Below, piece by piece: positions 26,147 through 35,605 of a stretch of DNA of 58,943 nt; position 1 is the first letter of the stretch, and each line of letters starts with the position of its first letter. The stretch is taken from positions 1 to 58,943 of the forward strand of contig JAUYBT010000144.1 in assembly GCA_030692905.1 (NCBI GenBank). Reading direction: 5' to 3'. The position numbers were made by a program, and so were the translations under genes. This stretch comes from Bacteroidales bacterium. GTDB taxonomy: Bacteria > Bacteroidota > Bacteroidia > Bacteroidales > VadinHA17. The notes under the pieces are model-generated. The model was not told the DNA's origin. It searched no databases and saw only the letters and a program-made list of their open reading frames with translations.

Positions 26147-27040
26147 TTATTTTAATCCTTCGAATACATTTATTTCATCTGAAGCAATACGCAAAAGGTA
26201 TTTACCGTACTGGCTATTCCTGATTGGCTCAGCTAATGCTAAAAGCTGACTTTTATTAATGAATCCCCTCTTAAAAGCAATCTCCTCAATACAGGAAGCT
26301 TTTAATCCCTGCCTCTGTTCAAGAGTGGCAATGAAATTAGCAGCCTGCAGCAAGCTATCATAAGTACCTGTATCGAGCCAGGCCATCCCTCTTCCCATAA
26401 GTTTTATATCAAGAGTGCCTTCTTCGAGGTAAACTCTGTTAAGGTCAGTTATTTCAAGCTCGCCACGGGGAGAGGGCTTAAGTGATTTTGCTTTTTTAAC
26501 AACGGAATTATCGTAAAAATAAAGTCCTGTGACAGCATAGTTTGATTTTGGGTTTGCAGGCTTCTCTTCGATACTTATTACCTTTTTATTATTGTCAAAC
26601 TCAACAACACCGTAACGCTCCGGATCGGTGACATAATACCCGAAAACACAGGCCCCTTTCTTCAGTTCTGCAGTTTTAAGAAGGGCATCTCCAAATCCGT
26701 GTCCATAAAAAATATTGTCTCCAAGGATCATGCATACCGGATCTTTACCGATGAAATCTTCCCCAAGGATGAATGCCTGGGCGAGACCATCAGGTGAGGG
26801 CTGCTCAATGTAGCTGAATTTCATACCAATGGATAATCCATCCCCGAGAAGATTTCTGAATCCCGGCAGATCGCGGGGGGTGGATATGATCAGTATTTCC
26901 CTGATCCCTGCCAGCATGAGAACCGATAACGGGTAGTAAATCATCGGCTTATCATATACCGGCAGCATCTGTTTTGATATTGCGCTCGTTATCGGATAAA
27001 GCCTTGTCCCTGAACCTCCGGCGAGAATTATTCCTTTCAT
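26147..27040 (-). CDS. rfbA: Glucose-1-phosphate thymidylyltransferase
   Basis: Nucleotidyltransferase of 297 residues that makes dTDP-glucose from dTTP and glucose 1-phosphate. It has the GGSGTRLYP loop (8-16), KQMLPVYDKPMIYYPL, and the DNIFYG metal site near 108. The C-terminal SQYGKYLL helix marks the RfbA rather than GalU branch. First rhamnose gene of the leftward cluster; rfbB, the next step, is not in the window. Confidence 0.95.
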   Translation of the reverse strand: MKGIILAGGSGTRLYPITSAISKQMLPVYDKPMIYYPLSVLMLAGIREILIISTPRDLPGFRNLLGDGLSIGMKFSYIEQPSPDGLAQAFILGEDFIGKDPVCMILGDNIFYGHGFGDALLKTAELKKGACVFGYYVTDPERYGVVEFDNNKKVISIEEKPANPKSNYAVTGLYFYDNSVVKKAKSLKPSPRGELEITDLNRVYLEEGTLDIKLMGRGMAWLDTGTYDSLLQAANFIATLEQRQGLKASCIEEIAFKRGFINKSQLLALAEPIRNSQYGKYLLRIASDEINVFEGLK

Positions 27041-27101
27041 ATTTTGTCGTTTAGCGTTTATGGTTCCGCGTTTATCGTTTATTATCTTTACTGTATCAGG
27101 T

Positions 27102-27130
27102 AATTTTCAAATTTTCAAATTTTCAAATTC
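27102..27130. repeat. AAATTTTC tandem repeat at the ugd stop codon
   Basis: Three and a half copies of an 8-base unit AAATTTTC run into the end of the ugd gene. Probably slippage-generated; no function is evident. Confidence 0.6.
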
Positions 27131-28445
27131 ATCTTCTTCCTATTCCGAAGTATTTAAATCCCAGCCTCTTTAGTTCAGCAGGATCATAGATGTTTCTTCC
27201 ATCGAAAATAACTTTACATTTCATCAGATCAGCCATCCTGTTAAAATCAGGAAGGTGGAACTCGGACCATTCTGTCATCAAAGCCATTGCATCAACATTA
27301 ATTACTGCTTCGTAAGGATCGTTGGCGTATTCAATTTTATTGCCAACCTGTTTTTTTGCCTCATGCATTGCAGCGGGGTCGTAAGCCTTAACTTTTGCGC
27401 CGGCATGCAGAAGTTTCTCAATCAGTATGAGCGAAGAAGCTTCTCTGATATCATCCGTTTTAGGTTTGAACGATAATCCCCATATTCCGATTACTTTGTT
27501 TTTCAGATCATTATTAAAAAACTCAGACATCTTGTTGAAAATAACACTCTTCTGGTATTCGTTGGCTTTCTCAACAGCCTTAATTACATTGAGCTCGTAA
27601 CCATTGTCATGAGCTGTTTTAATTATTGCTTTTACATCCTTTGGGAAACAAGACCCCCCGTAACCGGAACCCGGGTAGATGAATTTACTGCCTATCCTTG
27701 AATCGCTGCCTATGCCTTTTCTTACATAGTTAATATCGGCTCCAAGAATATCGCAGAGGTTTGCTATTTCGTTAATAAAACTTATGCGTGTTGCAAGCAT
27801 GGCATTGGCCGCATATTTGGTGATCTCAGCAGAAGCAATATCCATGAACAGGATTGGATGATTATTCAGAACGAATGGCATATAAAGCCGCTTCATTATA
27901 TCACCGGCTTTTTCATTATCTATACCGATAACAATTCTTTCAGGTTTCAGAAAGTCTTCAACTGCAGCCCCCTCTTTAAGAAATTCAGGATTGGAAGCCA
28001 TATCGAAAGGAACAGAGACTTTTCGTTTATCGAGTTCATCCTGAATGGTCTTACGTATCTTTTCAGACGTCCCAACCGGCACTGTACTTTTAGTAACAAC
28101 TACGATATGTTTTGTTATTACATATCCTATCTCTTTTCCTACCGCCAGGACATGTTTCAGATCAGCAGATCCATCTTCACCGGGAGGCGTCCCCACTGCA
28201 ATAAAAATTACCTCCGAACCATCGATTCCCTCTTTTATATCTGTTGTAAAGAAAAGCCTTTTTTTTTCAACATTCCTTTTGATTATGCTTTCGAGTCCAG
28301 GTTCATAAATCGGGATAGTCCCGTCCTTCAGATGTTGTATTTTATCAGCATCAACATCAACACATGTAACATTAATGCCGCTCTCAGCGAAGCAGGCTCC
28401 AGTAACCAATCCAACATAACCTGATCCTACGACAACAATTTTCAT
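27129..28445 (-). CDS. ugd: UDP-glucose 6-dehydrogenase
   Basis: NAD-dependent enzyme of 438 residues that oxidises UDP-glucose to UDP-glucuronate for surface polysaccharides. The Rossmann motif is GSGYVGLVTG (7-16); the catalytic Cys lies in GGSCFPKD near 262; FKPKTDDIREA near 327 is the C-terminal signature. Length matches the single-domain bacterial form. It lies 88 bases upstream of rfbA on the same strand and may be the first gene of the sugar-nucleotide cluster. Confidence 0.95.
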   Translation of the reverse strand: MKIVVVGSGYVGLVTGACFAESGINVTCVDVDADKIQHLKDGTIPIYEPGLESIIKRNVEKKRLFFTTDIKEGIDGSEVIFIAVGTPPGEDGSADLKHVLAVGKEIGYVITKHIVVVTKSTVPVGTSEKIRKTIQDELDKRKVSVPFDMASNPEFLKEGAAVEDFLKPERIVIGIDNEKAGDIMKRLYMPFVLNNHPILFMDIASAEITKYAANAMLATRISFINEIANLCDILGADINYVRKGIGSDSRIGSKFIYPGSGYGGSCFPKDVKAIIKTAHDNGYELNVIKAVEKANEYQKSVIFNKMSEFFNNDLKNKVIGIWGLSFKPKTDDIREASSLILIEKLLHAGAKVKAYDPAAMHEAKKQVGNKIEYANDPYEAVINVDAMALMTEWSEFHLPDFNRMADLMKCKVIFDGRNIYDPAELKRLGFKYFGIGRR

Positions 28446-28525
28446 AAATCCTGTAATATTTTGATTAAAACTACATCACTTGTGCAAAGATAATATAACA
28501 AGTCAAATACGGAAATGATTAAAAA

Positions 28526-28613
28526 GGCAACAGGCGACGGGCAACAGGCAACAGGAAATCTATAACACCTGACGCCTGACGCCTGTCGCCTGATACCTTT
28601 TGCCTGACGCCCG
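28526..28613. repeat. CAGGCGAC-type imperfect inverted repeat
   Basis: The left half carries repeated CAGGCGAC/CAGGCAAC units and the right half their complement (GACGCCTGACGCCTG), so the stretch can fold as a long imperfect hairpin. It fills the gap between ugd and the rpsA promoter. Such repeats are common in Bacteroidales intergenic DNA. Confidence 0.65.
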
Positions 28614-28664
28614 TTTAATCCCATGAAAATCTACTATATATTATGGCAATTTTAAAAAATATCA

Positions 28665-28672
28665 TATCTTTG
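28665..28672 (+). promoter_or_regulatory. -7 element of rpsA
   Basis: TATCTTTG is a perfect consensus -7 element, 64 bases before the rpsA ATG. The -33 position has only TTATG. The leader of about 55-60 bases could hold an S1 autoregulatory site, which I cannot show. Confidence 0.65.
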
Positions 28673-28736
28673 CAACCGATTTTTCAAACAATATAATGTC
28701 TAACTTATTAATTATTAGTTCTTTTAAATTAAAATC

Positions 28737-30851
28737 ATGACTGAAAGTAAGAAAAAAACAACCACAAAAGAGGTTGTAGAAAAAAGTGAAGCCCATGTAA
28801 AACAAGCAAAAAAAGTAAAGGCTAAAGAGACCAAAGAAAATCAGGAAGTTGAGACTAAAACCTTAGCTTCAGAAGAGGTTGCAACTGTTGTAGCAGAAGA
28901 GCCCCAAAAAGTGGAAGAAGCTATTGAACCAGTAAAGGCTGAAGTTGTTGAAGATGAATCAGAAGTTCAGAAAGAAAAACGGCATTCGAAAACTAAAATT
29001 GAACCTGAACCTGAACCTGTAAAGGAAATTAAAGTAAAAGCTGAAACCAGAAGTGCTGCATCAGCTGAAGATTTTGACTGGGGTGCCTTTGAAAGTGAAG
29101 AACTGCGTTCATCACCAAAGTACAAGGAATATGAATCCCTCTATGATGAGACTCTTTCAACTGTTGCAGTTGATGAAGTTGTAATTGGAACAGTAATTCA
29201 GATGACATCGCGTGAGGTTGTCATCAATATCGGATACAAATCGGAAGGTGTTGTCAGTTTAAATGAGTTCCGTTATAATCCTAATCTGAAAGTCGGTGAT
29301 AAGGTTGAGGTTTATGTTGAAAGTCAGGAAGATAAAAAAGGACAACTTCTTCTTTCTCATAAAAAAGCCCGTGCAATTAATTCATGGGATCGGGTTAATG
29401 CATCACTTGAAAAAGATGAGATTATTACCGGTTACATCAAGTGCCGGACCAAAGGCGGTATGATCGTTGATGTTTTTGGTATCGAAGCTTTCCTTCCGGG
29501 ATCGCAGATCGATGTCAAACCAATTCGCGATTATGATGTCTTCGTAGGTAAAACAATGGAATTCAAGGTTGTAAAGATCAACCAGGAATTCAAGAACGTT
29601 GTTGTATCTCACAAAGCTCTTATCGAAGCTGAACTTGAACAGCAGAAGAAAGAGATCATTGCCAAACTTGAAAAAGGACAGGTTCTTGAAGGAACCGTTA
29701 AAAATATTACATCGTATGGTGTGTTCATCGACCTTGGCGGTGTTGATGGGCTTATTCACATTACAGACCTCTCATGGGGAAGAGTAAATCACCCTGAAGA
29801 GATTGTAAAGCTCGATCAGAAACTCAATGTGGTTATCCTCGATTTCGATGATGACAAGAAGAGAATCGCTCTTGGTCTGAAGCAGCTCACTTCTCATCCA
29901 TGGGATTCTGTTGATCCAAATATGAATATTGGTGATAAGGTCAAAGGAAAAGTAGTTGTTATGGCTGACTATGGTGCATTTGTTGAAATTGCACCCGGCG
30001 TTGAAGGTCTGATACACGTGTCGGAAATGTCATGGTCACAGCATCTGCGCAGTGCACAGGAGTTTCTGAAAGTTGGTGACGAAATTGAAGCCGTAATTCT
30101 GACACTCGACAGGAATGAAAGAAAGATGTCACTTGGTATCAAACAGCTCAAATCTGACCCATGGCAGAATATTGATGAAAAATATGCAGTTGGTGCAAAG
30201 CATACAGCCAAAGTCAGAAACTTTACCAACTTCGGTGTTTTTGTTGAAATTGAAGAGGGTGTTGACGGACTGATACATATTTCTGATTTGTCGTGGACAA
30301 AAAAAATCAAGCATCCTGCCGAATTCACAGCTATTGATGCACAGATTGAGGTAGTTGTTCTTGAAATTGATAAAGAAAACAGACGACTCAGCCTTGGTCA
30401 CAAGCAACTTGAAGAGAATCCATGGGATGTCTTCGAGAATCTTTTTATTCTCGACTCTGTTCATGAAGGTACAGTTGTAGAAGTGTTCGATAAAGGTGCT
30501 GTAATAGCTCTTCCTTACGGTGTTGAAGGATTTGTTACTCCGAAACATCTTGTTAAAGAGGATGGAATGATCGCTAAAGTTGACGAAAAATTATTATTCA
30601 AGGTGATTGAATTTAATAAGTCAGCTAAAAAAATCATCCTTTCACACAGCAGGGTTTTTGAAGACGAAAAGAAAGCAGCCGAAGCTCCTGTGAAGAAATC
30701 AGAAACAGGAACAAGAACAACAAGGAAAACAACTAAGAAACCGAAGGCAAGTTCTGAAAAAACAACCCTTGGTGATATATCACAACTTGCGGCTTTGAAA
30801 GAAGAAATGGAAGAAAAAGAGAATAAAGCTTCCAAGAAACAGAAAAATTAG
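28737..30851 (+). CDS. rpsA: 30S ribosomal protein S1
   Basis: mRNA-binding ribosomal protein of 704 residues. After an unusually long charged extension (1-115, rich in Lys, Glu and Val) come six S1 OB-fold domains, with typical strands at GTVIQMTSREVVINIG, GYIKCRTKGGMIVDV, GTVKNITSYGVFIDLG, GKVVVMADYGAFVEI, AKVRNFTNFGVFVEI and GTVVEVFDKGAVIAL. The tail (about 645-704) is again Lys-rich. In Bacteroidota, which mostly lack Shine-Dalgarno sites, S1 is important for initiation. A consensus -7 box precedes the gene. Confidence 0.95.
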   Translation: MTESKKKTTTKEVVEKSEAHVKQAKKVKAKETKENQEVETKTLASEEVATVVAEEPQKVEEAIEPVKAEVVEDESEVQKEKRHSKTKIEPEPEPVKEIKVKAETRSAASAEDFDWGAFESEELRSSPKYKEYESLYDETLSTVAVDEVVIGTVIQMTSREVVINIGYKSEGVVSLNEFRYNPNLKVGDKVEVYVESQEDKKGQLLLSHKKARAINSWDRVNASLEKDEIITGYIKCRTKGGMIVDVFGIEAFLPGSQIDVKPIRDYDVFVGKTMEFKVVKINQEFKNVVVSHKALIEAELEQQKKEIIAKLEKGQVLEGTVKNITSYGVFIDLGGVDGLIHITDLSWGRVNHPEEIVKLDQKLNVVILDFDDDKKRIALGLKQLTSHPWDSVDPNMNIGDKVKGKVVVMADYGAFVEIAPGVEGLIHVSEMSWSQHLRSAQEFLKVGDEIEAVILTLDRNERKMSLGIKQLKSDPWQNIDEKYAVGAKHTAKVRNFTNFGVFVEIEEGVDGLIHISDLSWTKKIKHPAEFTAIDAQIEVVVLEIDKENRRLSLGHKQLEENPWDVFENLFILDSVHEGTVVEVFDKGAVIALPYGVEGFVTPKHLVKEDGMIAKVDEKLLFKVIEFNKSAKKIILSHSRVFEDEKKAAEAPVKKSETGTRTTRKTTKKPKASSEKTTLGDISQLAALKEEMEEKENKASKKQKN

Positions 30852-30880
30852 TTAAATTTAGGCTATCAAAATTTATCACT

Positions 30881-31219
30881 ATGGATTTCAATATTGAGAG
30901 CCGGAATAACAGCACTGTTATTCAGATACAGTCAGAAAAGCTTGACACGCACATAGCTCCGGCACTTAAGTCGGAACTTGTGCTTGTTTCAGGCAAGGGT
31001 GAAAAGAATATCATCCTTGATCTTGAAAAATGTCAGTACTGCGACTCCTCTGGTCTGAGTGCTATATTGGTAGCCAACAGATTATGTAAAAATGCCGGTG
31101 GTACATTCGTTCTTTGCGGTCTTAATGAGGCCGTAGAACGACTTATCACTATTTCTCAGCTCGATACCGTCCTTACAATAACAGGATCGGTTACTGATGC
31201 TGAAAAAATAATATCTTAA
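30881..31219 (+). CDS. STAS-domain anti-sigma-factor-antagonist-like protein
   Basis: A 112-residue single STAS domain. The phosphorylation region reads CQYCDSSGLSAIL, with candidate Ser56 or Ser57 after Asp, as in SpoIIAA-type proteins controlled by a serine kinase. It lies between rpsA and RNase Z, 29 bases after the former, in a likely shared transcript. No partner kinase or PP2C phosphatase is adjacent; the SiaB kinase gene is 5.6 kb away. Confidence 0.85.
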   Translation: MDFNIESRNNSTVIQIQSEKLDTHIAPALKSELVLVSGKGEKNIILDLEKCQYCDSSGLSAILVANRLCKNAGGTFVLCGLNEAVERLITISQLDTVLTITGSVTDAEKIIS

Positions 31220-31242
31220 AGCAGATCGCTTTGCAGAGTGCT

Positions 31243-32166
31243 ATGAAACTGACCATACTTGGTAGTAGTTCTGCATTGCCGACATCAGAAAGATATCCAT
31301 CCGCTCATGTGCTCAATGCACATGAGCGTTTATTTTTGATAGACTGTGGCGAAGGTACACAGATGCAACTCAGGAAAAACAGGATAAGGTTCGGAAAAAT
31401 AAACCATATCTTCATAAGCCATCTTCACGGCGACCATGTTTTCGGACTATATGGATTATTATCAACCTTCAGCCTGATGGGAAGGGAAAATCCGGTTCAC
31501 CTTTATGCTCCTGAAAACTACCGGCACATTCTTAATTCACATCTGAACGATTTTGATATTCATCTTAGTTATGAAATTGATTTTATACCTCTTTCAGGGA
31601 AAGATCATGTTCAGATTCTTGATGATAAATATATTACGGTAACCTCGTTCCCTCTGGAACACAGGGTTCCCGCTTTCGGATTCCTTTTCAGGGAAAAAAA
31701 ATCTGAGCGGAATGTTATCAAAGAATGTATTTCAAAATATCAGATTCCTCCGGTCAGAATACCAGCTATCAAAAAAGGCGAAGACTTTATTACTCCTGAT
31801 GGAGTTATTATAAAAAATGAAGATATCACTCTTCCCCCGCAGGAACCTTTGTCTTATGCCTACTGCAGCGATACTAAATACTTCAAACGGCTGGCATCGT
31901 TCGTGAAAGGGGTTAGCCTGCTTTACCACGAAGCTACATTCGATAAAAGTAAAGAAGAACTTGCCAGAGTGACGGGACACTCAACAACTCTTGAGGCCGC
32001 AAGAACTGCTTTGGATGCTGATGCCGGGACACTCCTTATCGGCCATTTCTCAGCCCGATACAGGGATATCTCATTCCTCGTTGAGGAGGCAAGAACCATA
32101 TTCCCGCAAACATTCCCTGCAATCGATGGAAAGAGTTTTAAGGTCGGAGATATTAATAATCCTTAA
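31243..32166 (+). CDS. rnz: Ribonuclease Z
   Basis: Metallo-beta-lactamase-fold endonuclease that removes tRNA 3' trailers. I chose ATG 31243 (MKLTILGSSSALPT), the conserved family start, over a TTG 12 bases upstream. Zinc ligands His60, His62, Asp64 and His65 are in SHLHGDHVFGLYG; GHSTTLEAA and LLIGHFSARY near 250-280 supply the rest. At 307 residues it matches the bacterial short form. Confidence 0.94.
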   Translation: MKLTILGSSSALPTSERYPSAHVLNAHERLFLIDCGEGTQMQLRKNRIRFGKINHIFISHLHGDHVFGLYGLLSTFSLMGRENPVHLYAPENYRHILNSHLNDFDIHLSYEIDFIPLSGKDHVQILDDKYITVTSFPLEHRVPAFGFLFREKKSERNVIKECISKYQIPPVRIPAIKKGEDFITPDGVIIKNEDITLPPQEPLSYAYCSDTKYFKRLASFVKGVSLLYHEATFDKSKEELARVTGHSTTLEAARTALDADAGTLLIGHFSARYRDISFLVEEARTIFPQTFPAIDGKSFKVGDINNP

Positions 32167-32178
32167 GAAAAGAATATC

Positions 32179-32186
32179 TATCTTTG
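32179..32186 (+). promoter_or_regulatory. -7 element of guaA
   Basis: TATCTTTG is a perfect match and lies 27 bases before the TTG start of guaA, inside the short gap after RNase Z. This suggests guaA has its own promoter. Confidence 0.6.
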
Positions 32187-32213
32187 AAACCATTAAAATA
32201 AAACAACAGAGTT

Positions 32214-33743
32214 TTGCAGGAAAAAATTTTAATACTCGATTTCGGATCTCAATATACTCAGTTGATAGCCAGGAGAATAAGGGAAATAAATGTATATTGC
32301 GAAATACATCCATTTAACCATTTTCCTGTTCCTGATGAGAGTGTTAAGGGGGTAATTTTGTCAGGAAGTCCATCTTCTGTCCGGGACAAAAATGCACCAA
32401 CTCCTGACCTTTCGAAGATAAAGGGAATTATCCCTTTGCTTGGTGTTTGTTACGGAGCACAGCATCTTGTTCATAATTTTGGAGGAGAGGTCTTGCATTC
32501 AAGTACCCGCGAGTATGGCAGAGCTAATCTTGTTTCTGTAAACAGCAACGATCCGCTTTTTACAAATATTAAACAAGGAACCCAGGTCTGGATGTCGCAT
32601 GCAGATACTATTGCCAGTATCCCGGAAGGTTATGAAATTACAGGCTCAACAGCAGACGTCAAGGCAGGGGCATATCATATAAAGGGTGAAAGTACCTGGG
32701 GAATCCAGTTCCATCCCGAGGTATATCATACCACAGAAGGAACTCAGATGCTTAAGAATTTTGTAGTTGGTATTTGTGCATGTTTGCAGAACTGGACTCC
32801 CGATTCCTTTGCAGAATCAACTGTTATTAACCTTAAAAAGCAGTTGGGTGATGATAAAGTGATTCTGGGTCTCTCGGGTGGTGTTGACTCTTCAGTGGCA
32901 GCATCTCTGCTTAACAAGGCAATCGGTAAAAATCTTACCTGCATTTTTGTCGATAACGGATTGCTCAGGAAGAATGAATTTAATAAAGTTCTGGAATCAT
33001 ATATCGGACTGGGTCTCAATGTTGTGGGTGTTGAAGCAGGCAACAGGTTCCTCGATCATCTCGAGGGAGTGAGTGATCCGGAGACGAAACGAAAGATTAT
33101 CGGCCGTGTTTTTATTGAGGTGTTTGATGAGGAGGCAAGAAAAGTTAAGGACGTTAAATGGCTGGCACAGGGAACAATTTACCCCGATGTTATTGAATCT
33201 GTTTCAGTTAACGGCCCATCAGCAACAATCAAGTCACATCATAATGTAGGAGGACTTCCCAAAAAAATGCACCTGAAAGTTGTGGAACCTCTTTGTCTTC
33301 TTTTTAAAGATGAAGTGAGGAGAGTAGGGCATGCTCTCGGGCTTCCTGATTATATACTAAAACGGCACCCTTTCCCGGGCCCCGGATTAGCTATACGATT
33401 ACTCGGGAAAATGACAAGAGAAAAACTTGAGATACTTAAGGAGGCTGATGATATTTTCATTGAAGGCCTGAAAAAACATGGATTGTATGATTCTGTCTGG
33501 CAGGCCGCGGTGATACTTCTTCCGGTTCAGTCAGTAGGGGTTATGGGCGATGAACGAACTTATGAAAATGCCGTAGTGCTCAGAGCTGTGGGTTCAACCG
33601 ACGGTATGACAGCCGACTGGTCGCATCTTCCATACGAATTCCTGGGTTTAATTTCAAATGAAATAATTAACAAGGTAAAAGGAATTAACAGGGTCGTTTA
33701 TGATATAAGCTCAAAACCACCATCAACAATAGAATGGGAATAA
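32214..33743 (+). CDS. guaA: GMP synthase (glutamine-hydrolysing)
   Basis: Converts XMP to GMP using glutamine and ATP. The class I amidotransferase domain has its Cys79 nucleophile in LLGVCYGAQ; the ATP pyrophosphatase P-loop is GLSGGVDSS near 222; the dimerisation end is KPPSTIEWE. The length is 509. The start is TTG: the conserved opening MQEKILILDFGSQ begins there, and no ATG precedes it in frame after the -7 box. A weak start could tune expression. Confidence 0.95.
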   Translation: MQEKILILDFGSQYTQLIARRIREINVYCEIHPFNHFPVPDESVKGVILSGSPSSVRDKNAPTPDLSKIKGIIPLLGVCYGAQHLVHNFGGEVLHSSTREYGRANLVSVNSNDPLFTNIKQGTQVWMSHADTIASIPEGYEITGSTADVKAGAYHIKGESTWGIQFHPEVYHTTEGTQMLKNFVVGICACLQNWTPDSFAESTVINLKKQLGDDKVILGLSGGVDSSVAASLLNKAIGKNLTCIFVDNGLLRKNEFNKVLESYIGLGLNVVGVEAGNRFLDHLEGVSDPETKRKIIGRVFIEVFDEEARKVKDVKWLAQGTIYPDVIESVSVNGPSATIKSHHNVGGLPKKMHLKVVEPLCLLFKDEVRRVGHALGLPDYILKRHPFPGPGLAIRLLGKMTREKLEILKEADDIFIEGLKKHGLYDSVWQAAVILLPVQSVGVMGDERTYENAVVLRAVGSTDGMTADWSHLPYEFLGLISNEIINKVKGINRVVYDISSKPPSTIEWE

Positions 33744-33752
33744 TCTTAAGAT

Positions 33753-33794
33753 AAAAGACAAAAGACAAAAGACAAAAGACAAAAGACAAAAGAT
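33753..33794. repeat. Six tandem 7-base units (AAAAGAC)
   Basis: Five exact copies of AAAAGAC and one AAAAGAT follow the guaA stop codon. Low-complexity, strand-biased purine tract; probable slippage repeat. Confidence 0.85.
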
Positions 33795-33837
33795 AAAAGT
33801 AAACGTAAAAAGTAAGTAGTAAGTAGTAGGGAGAATT

Positions 33838-33864
33838 CCCCCTCTTTACGAAGTAGAGAGGGGG
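33838..33864. repeat. CCCCCTC hairpin between guaA and the S41 protease
   Basis: CCCCCTCTTTAC and GTAGAGAGGGGG pair with one G-T mismatch around a GAA loop. No T-run follows, so it is probably a repeat of the kind found inside the element at 44.2 kb rather than a terminator. Confidence 0.6.
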
Positions 33865-33982
33865 CGAGGGGGTGAGTTCGTGCGGATATAAGAGCAGGCG
33901 AGGTTGTAAATTTATGGGGATTCACAAAAAATTTTCGGGGAGATTAATTATTGAAATAGAATATAGTATTGAAAATCAGATT

Positions 33983-35587
33983 ATGAAGAGAAAAACATCA
34001 TGCAGGATGGTCCTGCTAATCACATTATTTCTGATTGCATTATCTGCCTCATCGCAGGTATTGAATGAAGGTACTTATAAGATCGGCAGAACCTTTGGCC
34101 TGATTGATGCCTTTTATGTTGATTCAGCCGACTTGGACAAGCTTGCTGAAAAAGCTATAATTGAGATACTGAAAAATCTTGACCCGCATTCGACATACAT
34201 CTCCGCAAAAGATGTTAAAGAAATGAATGAACCTCTTAATGGCAATTTTGAAGGAATTGGAATTCAGTTTAATTTGTTGCGCGACTCGATAATTATAATT
34301 GAACCTATTGCAGGAGGGCCCTCGGAAAAAGTCGGACTCAGGGCAGGGGACAGGATCTTAACTATTAACCAGGAGAAAGTCACCGGGATAGGGATTTCTA
34401 CAACCGGTGTTCGCAGCAGGTTGATGGGAGCGAAAGGTACTAAGGTAAATATCACTGTATTCAGAAGAGGAGAAAAGGATATCCTCGATTTTACTATCAT
34501 ACGTGATAAAATACCGATAAACAGTCTTGATGCCTCGTACATGCTAGATAAAGAAACCGGATATATAAAACTGAATAAATTTGCCGCAACAACCGAAAAA
34601 GAGTTTTCAGACGCAGTTGCTGTTCTGAAAAAGAGCAACATGAAAAACCTGGTTCTTGATTTACGGGGGAACGGCGGAGGTTATATGCTGGCTGCAACTA
34701 CGATAGCTGATAAATTTTTTTCTGATCAGAAGCTGCTTGTTTATCTCTCAGGGAGAAAAACCCCGCGACAGGACTATAAATCTTCAGGCATCGGGAGCTT
34801 ATCATCGGCAAGAGTTGTTGTTCTCACCGATGAGGGATCAGCATCAGCCAGCGAGATTCTGGCCGGAGCTCTCCAGGATTGGGACCGCGGAGTTATTCTG
34901 GGCAGGCGGACTTTCGGTAAAGGACTGGTTCAGAACGGATTTAATCTTACCGATGGTTCAATGATAAGACTGACAATAGCAAGGTACTACACCCCTTCAG
35001 GCAGGTCGATACAAAGTTCATACAACGAAGGGTATGACAAATACATGGAGAATTTTCTTAAAAGATTCACCCTCCATGGCGAAATGATGACAGCCGATAG
35101 CACTCATTTTCTTGATTCTCTGAAATCTAAAACATTGGTTAACAAACGGGTAGTATACGGGGGCGGTGGAATAATGCCTGATGTTTTCGTGGCCGCAGAT
35201 ACAACATATAACACTGCTTACTTTAGCAGACTTAACGGAAAAAATGTTCTTAGTTCCTTTACCGTCGAATACTACGATAAAAACAGGTTGAAACTCAACT
35301 CACAATATAAATCTTTTGATGAGTTTAAGAACGAGTTTCAGTTTAGTCCTGATGATATTAAGACCTTCATTGCGAAAGGAGAAGCTGAGGGAGTTAAATA
35401 TAATGAAGATCAGTTCAACAAATCGAAGGATGAAATCCTATTGGTATTAAAGGGGCTTGTAGCAACCAATATATGGCAGCCAAGCGAATATTTTCAGATC
35501 ATAAATGAAAACGATAAGGTTATTGAAAAAGCACTGAACGTTATTTCAGATAAAAAGAGCTATAATACTATACTCGGAAACCAATAA
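33983..35587 (+). CDS. S41 family C-terminal processing protease
   Basis: Periplasmic serine protease of the CtpA/Tsp family, 534 residues from ATG 33983. I rejected the upstream in-frame GTG at 33872 because MKRKTSCRMVLLITLFL is a signal peptide ending near SASSQ. A PDZ domain follows (GIGIQFNLLRDSIIIIEP... GLRAGDRILTIN). The catalytic Ser is in DEGSASASE near 286 and the Lys in RRTFGKGLVQ near 312. It precedes the THUMP methyltransferase gene by 18 bases. Confidence 0.92.
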   Translation: MKRKTSCRMVLLITLFLIALSASSQVLNEGTYKIGRTFGLIDAFYVDSADLDKLAEKAIIEILKNLDPHSTYISAKDVKEMNEPLNGNFEGIGIQFNLLRDSIIIIEPIAGGPSEKVGLRAGDRILTINQEKVTGIGISTTGVRSRLMGAKGTKVNITVFRRGEKDILDFTIIRDKIPINSLDASYMLDKETGYIKLNKFAATTEKEFSDAVAVLKKSNMKNLVLDLRGNGGGYMLAATTIADKFFSDQKLLVYLSGRKTPRQDYKSSGIGSLSSARVVVLTDEGSASASEILAGALQDWDRGVILGRRTFGKGLVQNGFNLTDGSMIRLTIARYYTPSGRSIQSSYNEGYDKYMENFLKRFTLHGEMMTADSTHFLDSLKSKTLVNKRVVYGGGGIMPDVFVAADTTYNTAYFSRLNGKNVLSSFTVEYYDKNRLKLNSQYKSFDEFKNEFQFSPDDIKTFIAKGEAEGVKYNEDQFNKSKDEILLVLKGLVATNIWQPSEYFQIINENDKVIEKALNVISDKKSYNTILGNQ

Positions 35588-35605
35588 TCCCGGGTCAAAA
35601 ATATC

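Noticed and set aside
22956..28445. Complete dTDP-rhamnose operon
   Set aside because: rfbA, rfbC and rfbD are present but rfbB, the dehydratase, is not in the window, so the set is incomplete here.
33753..33794. Short tandem repeats looked at as a possible CRISPR
   Set aside because: Units are only 7 bases with no spacers, and no cas genes are nearby.
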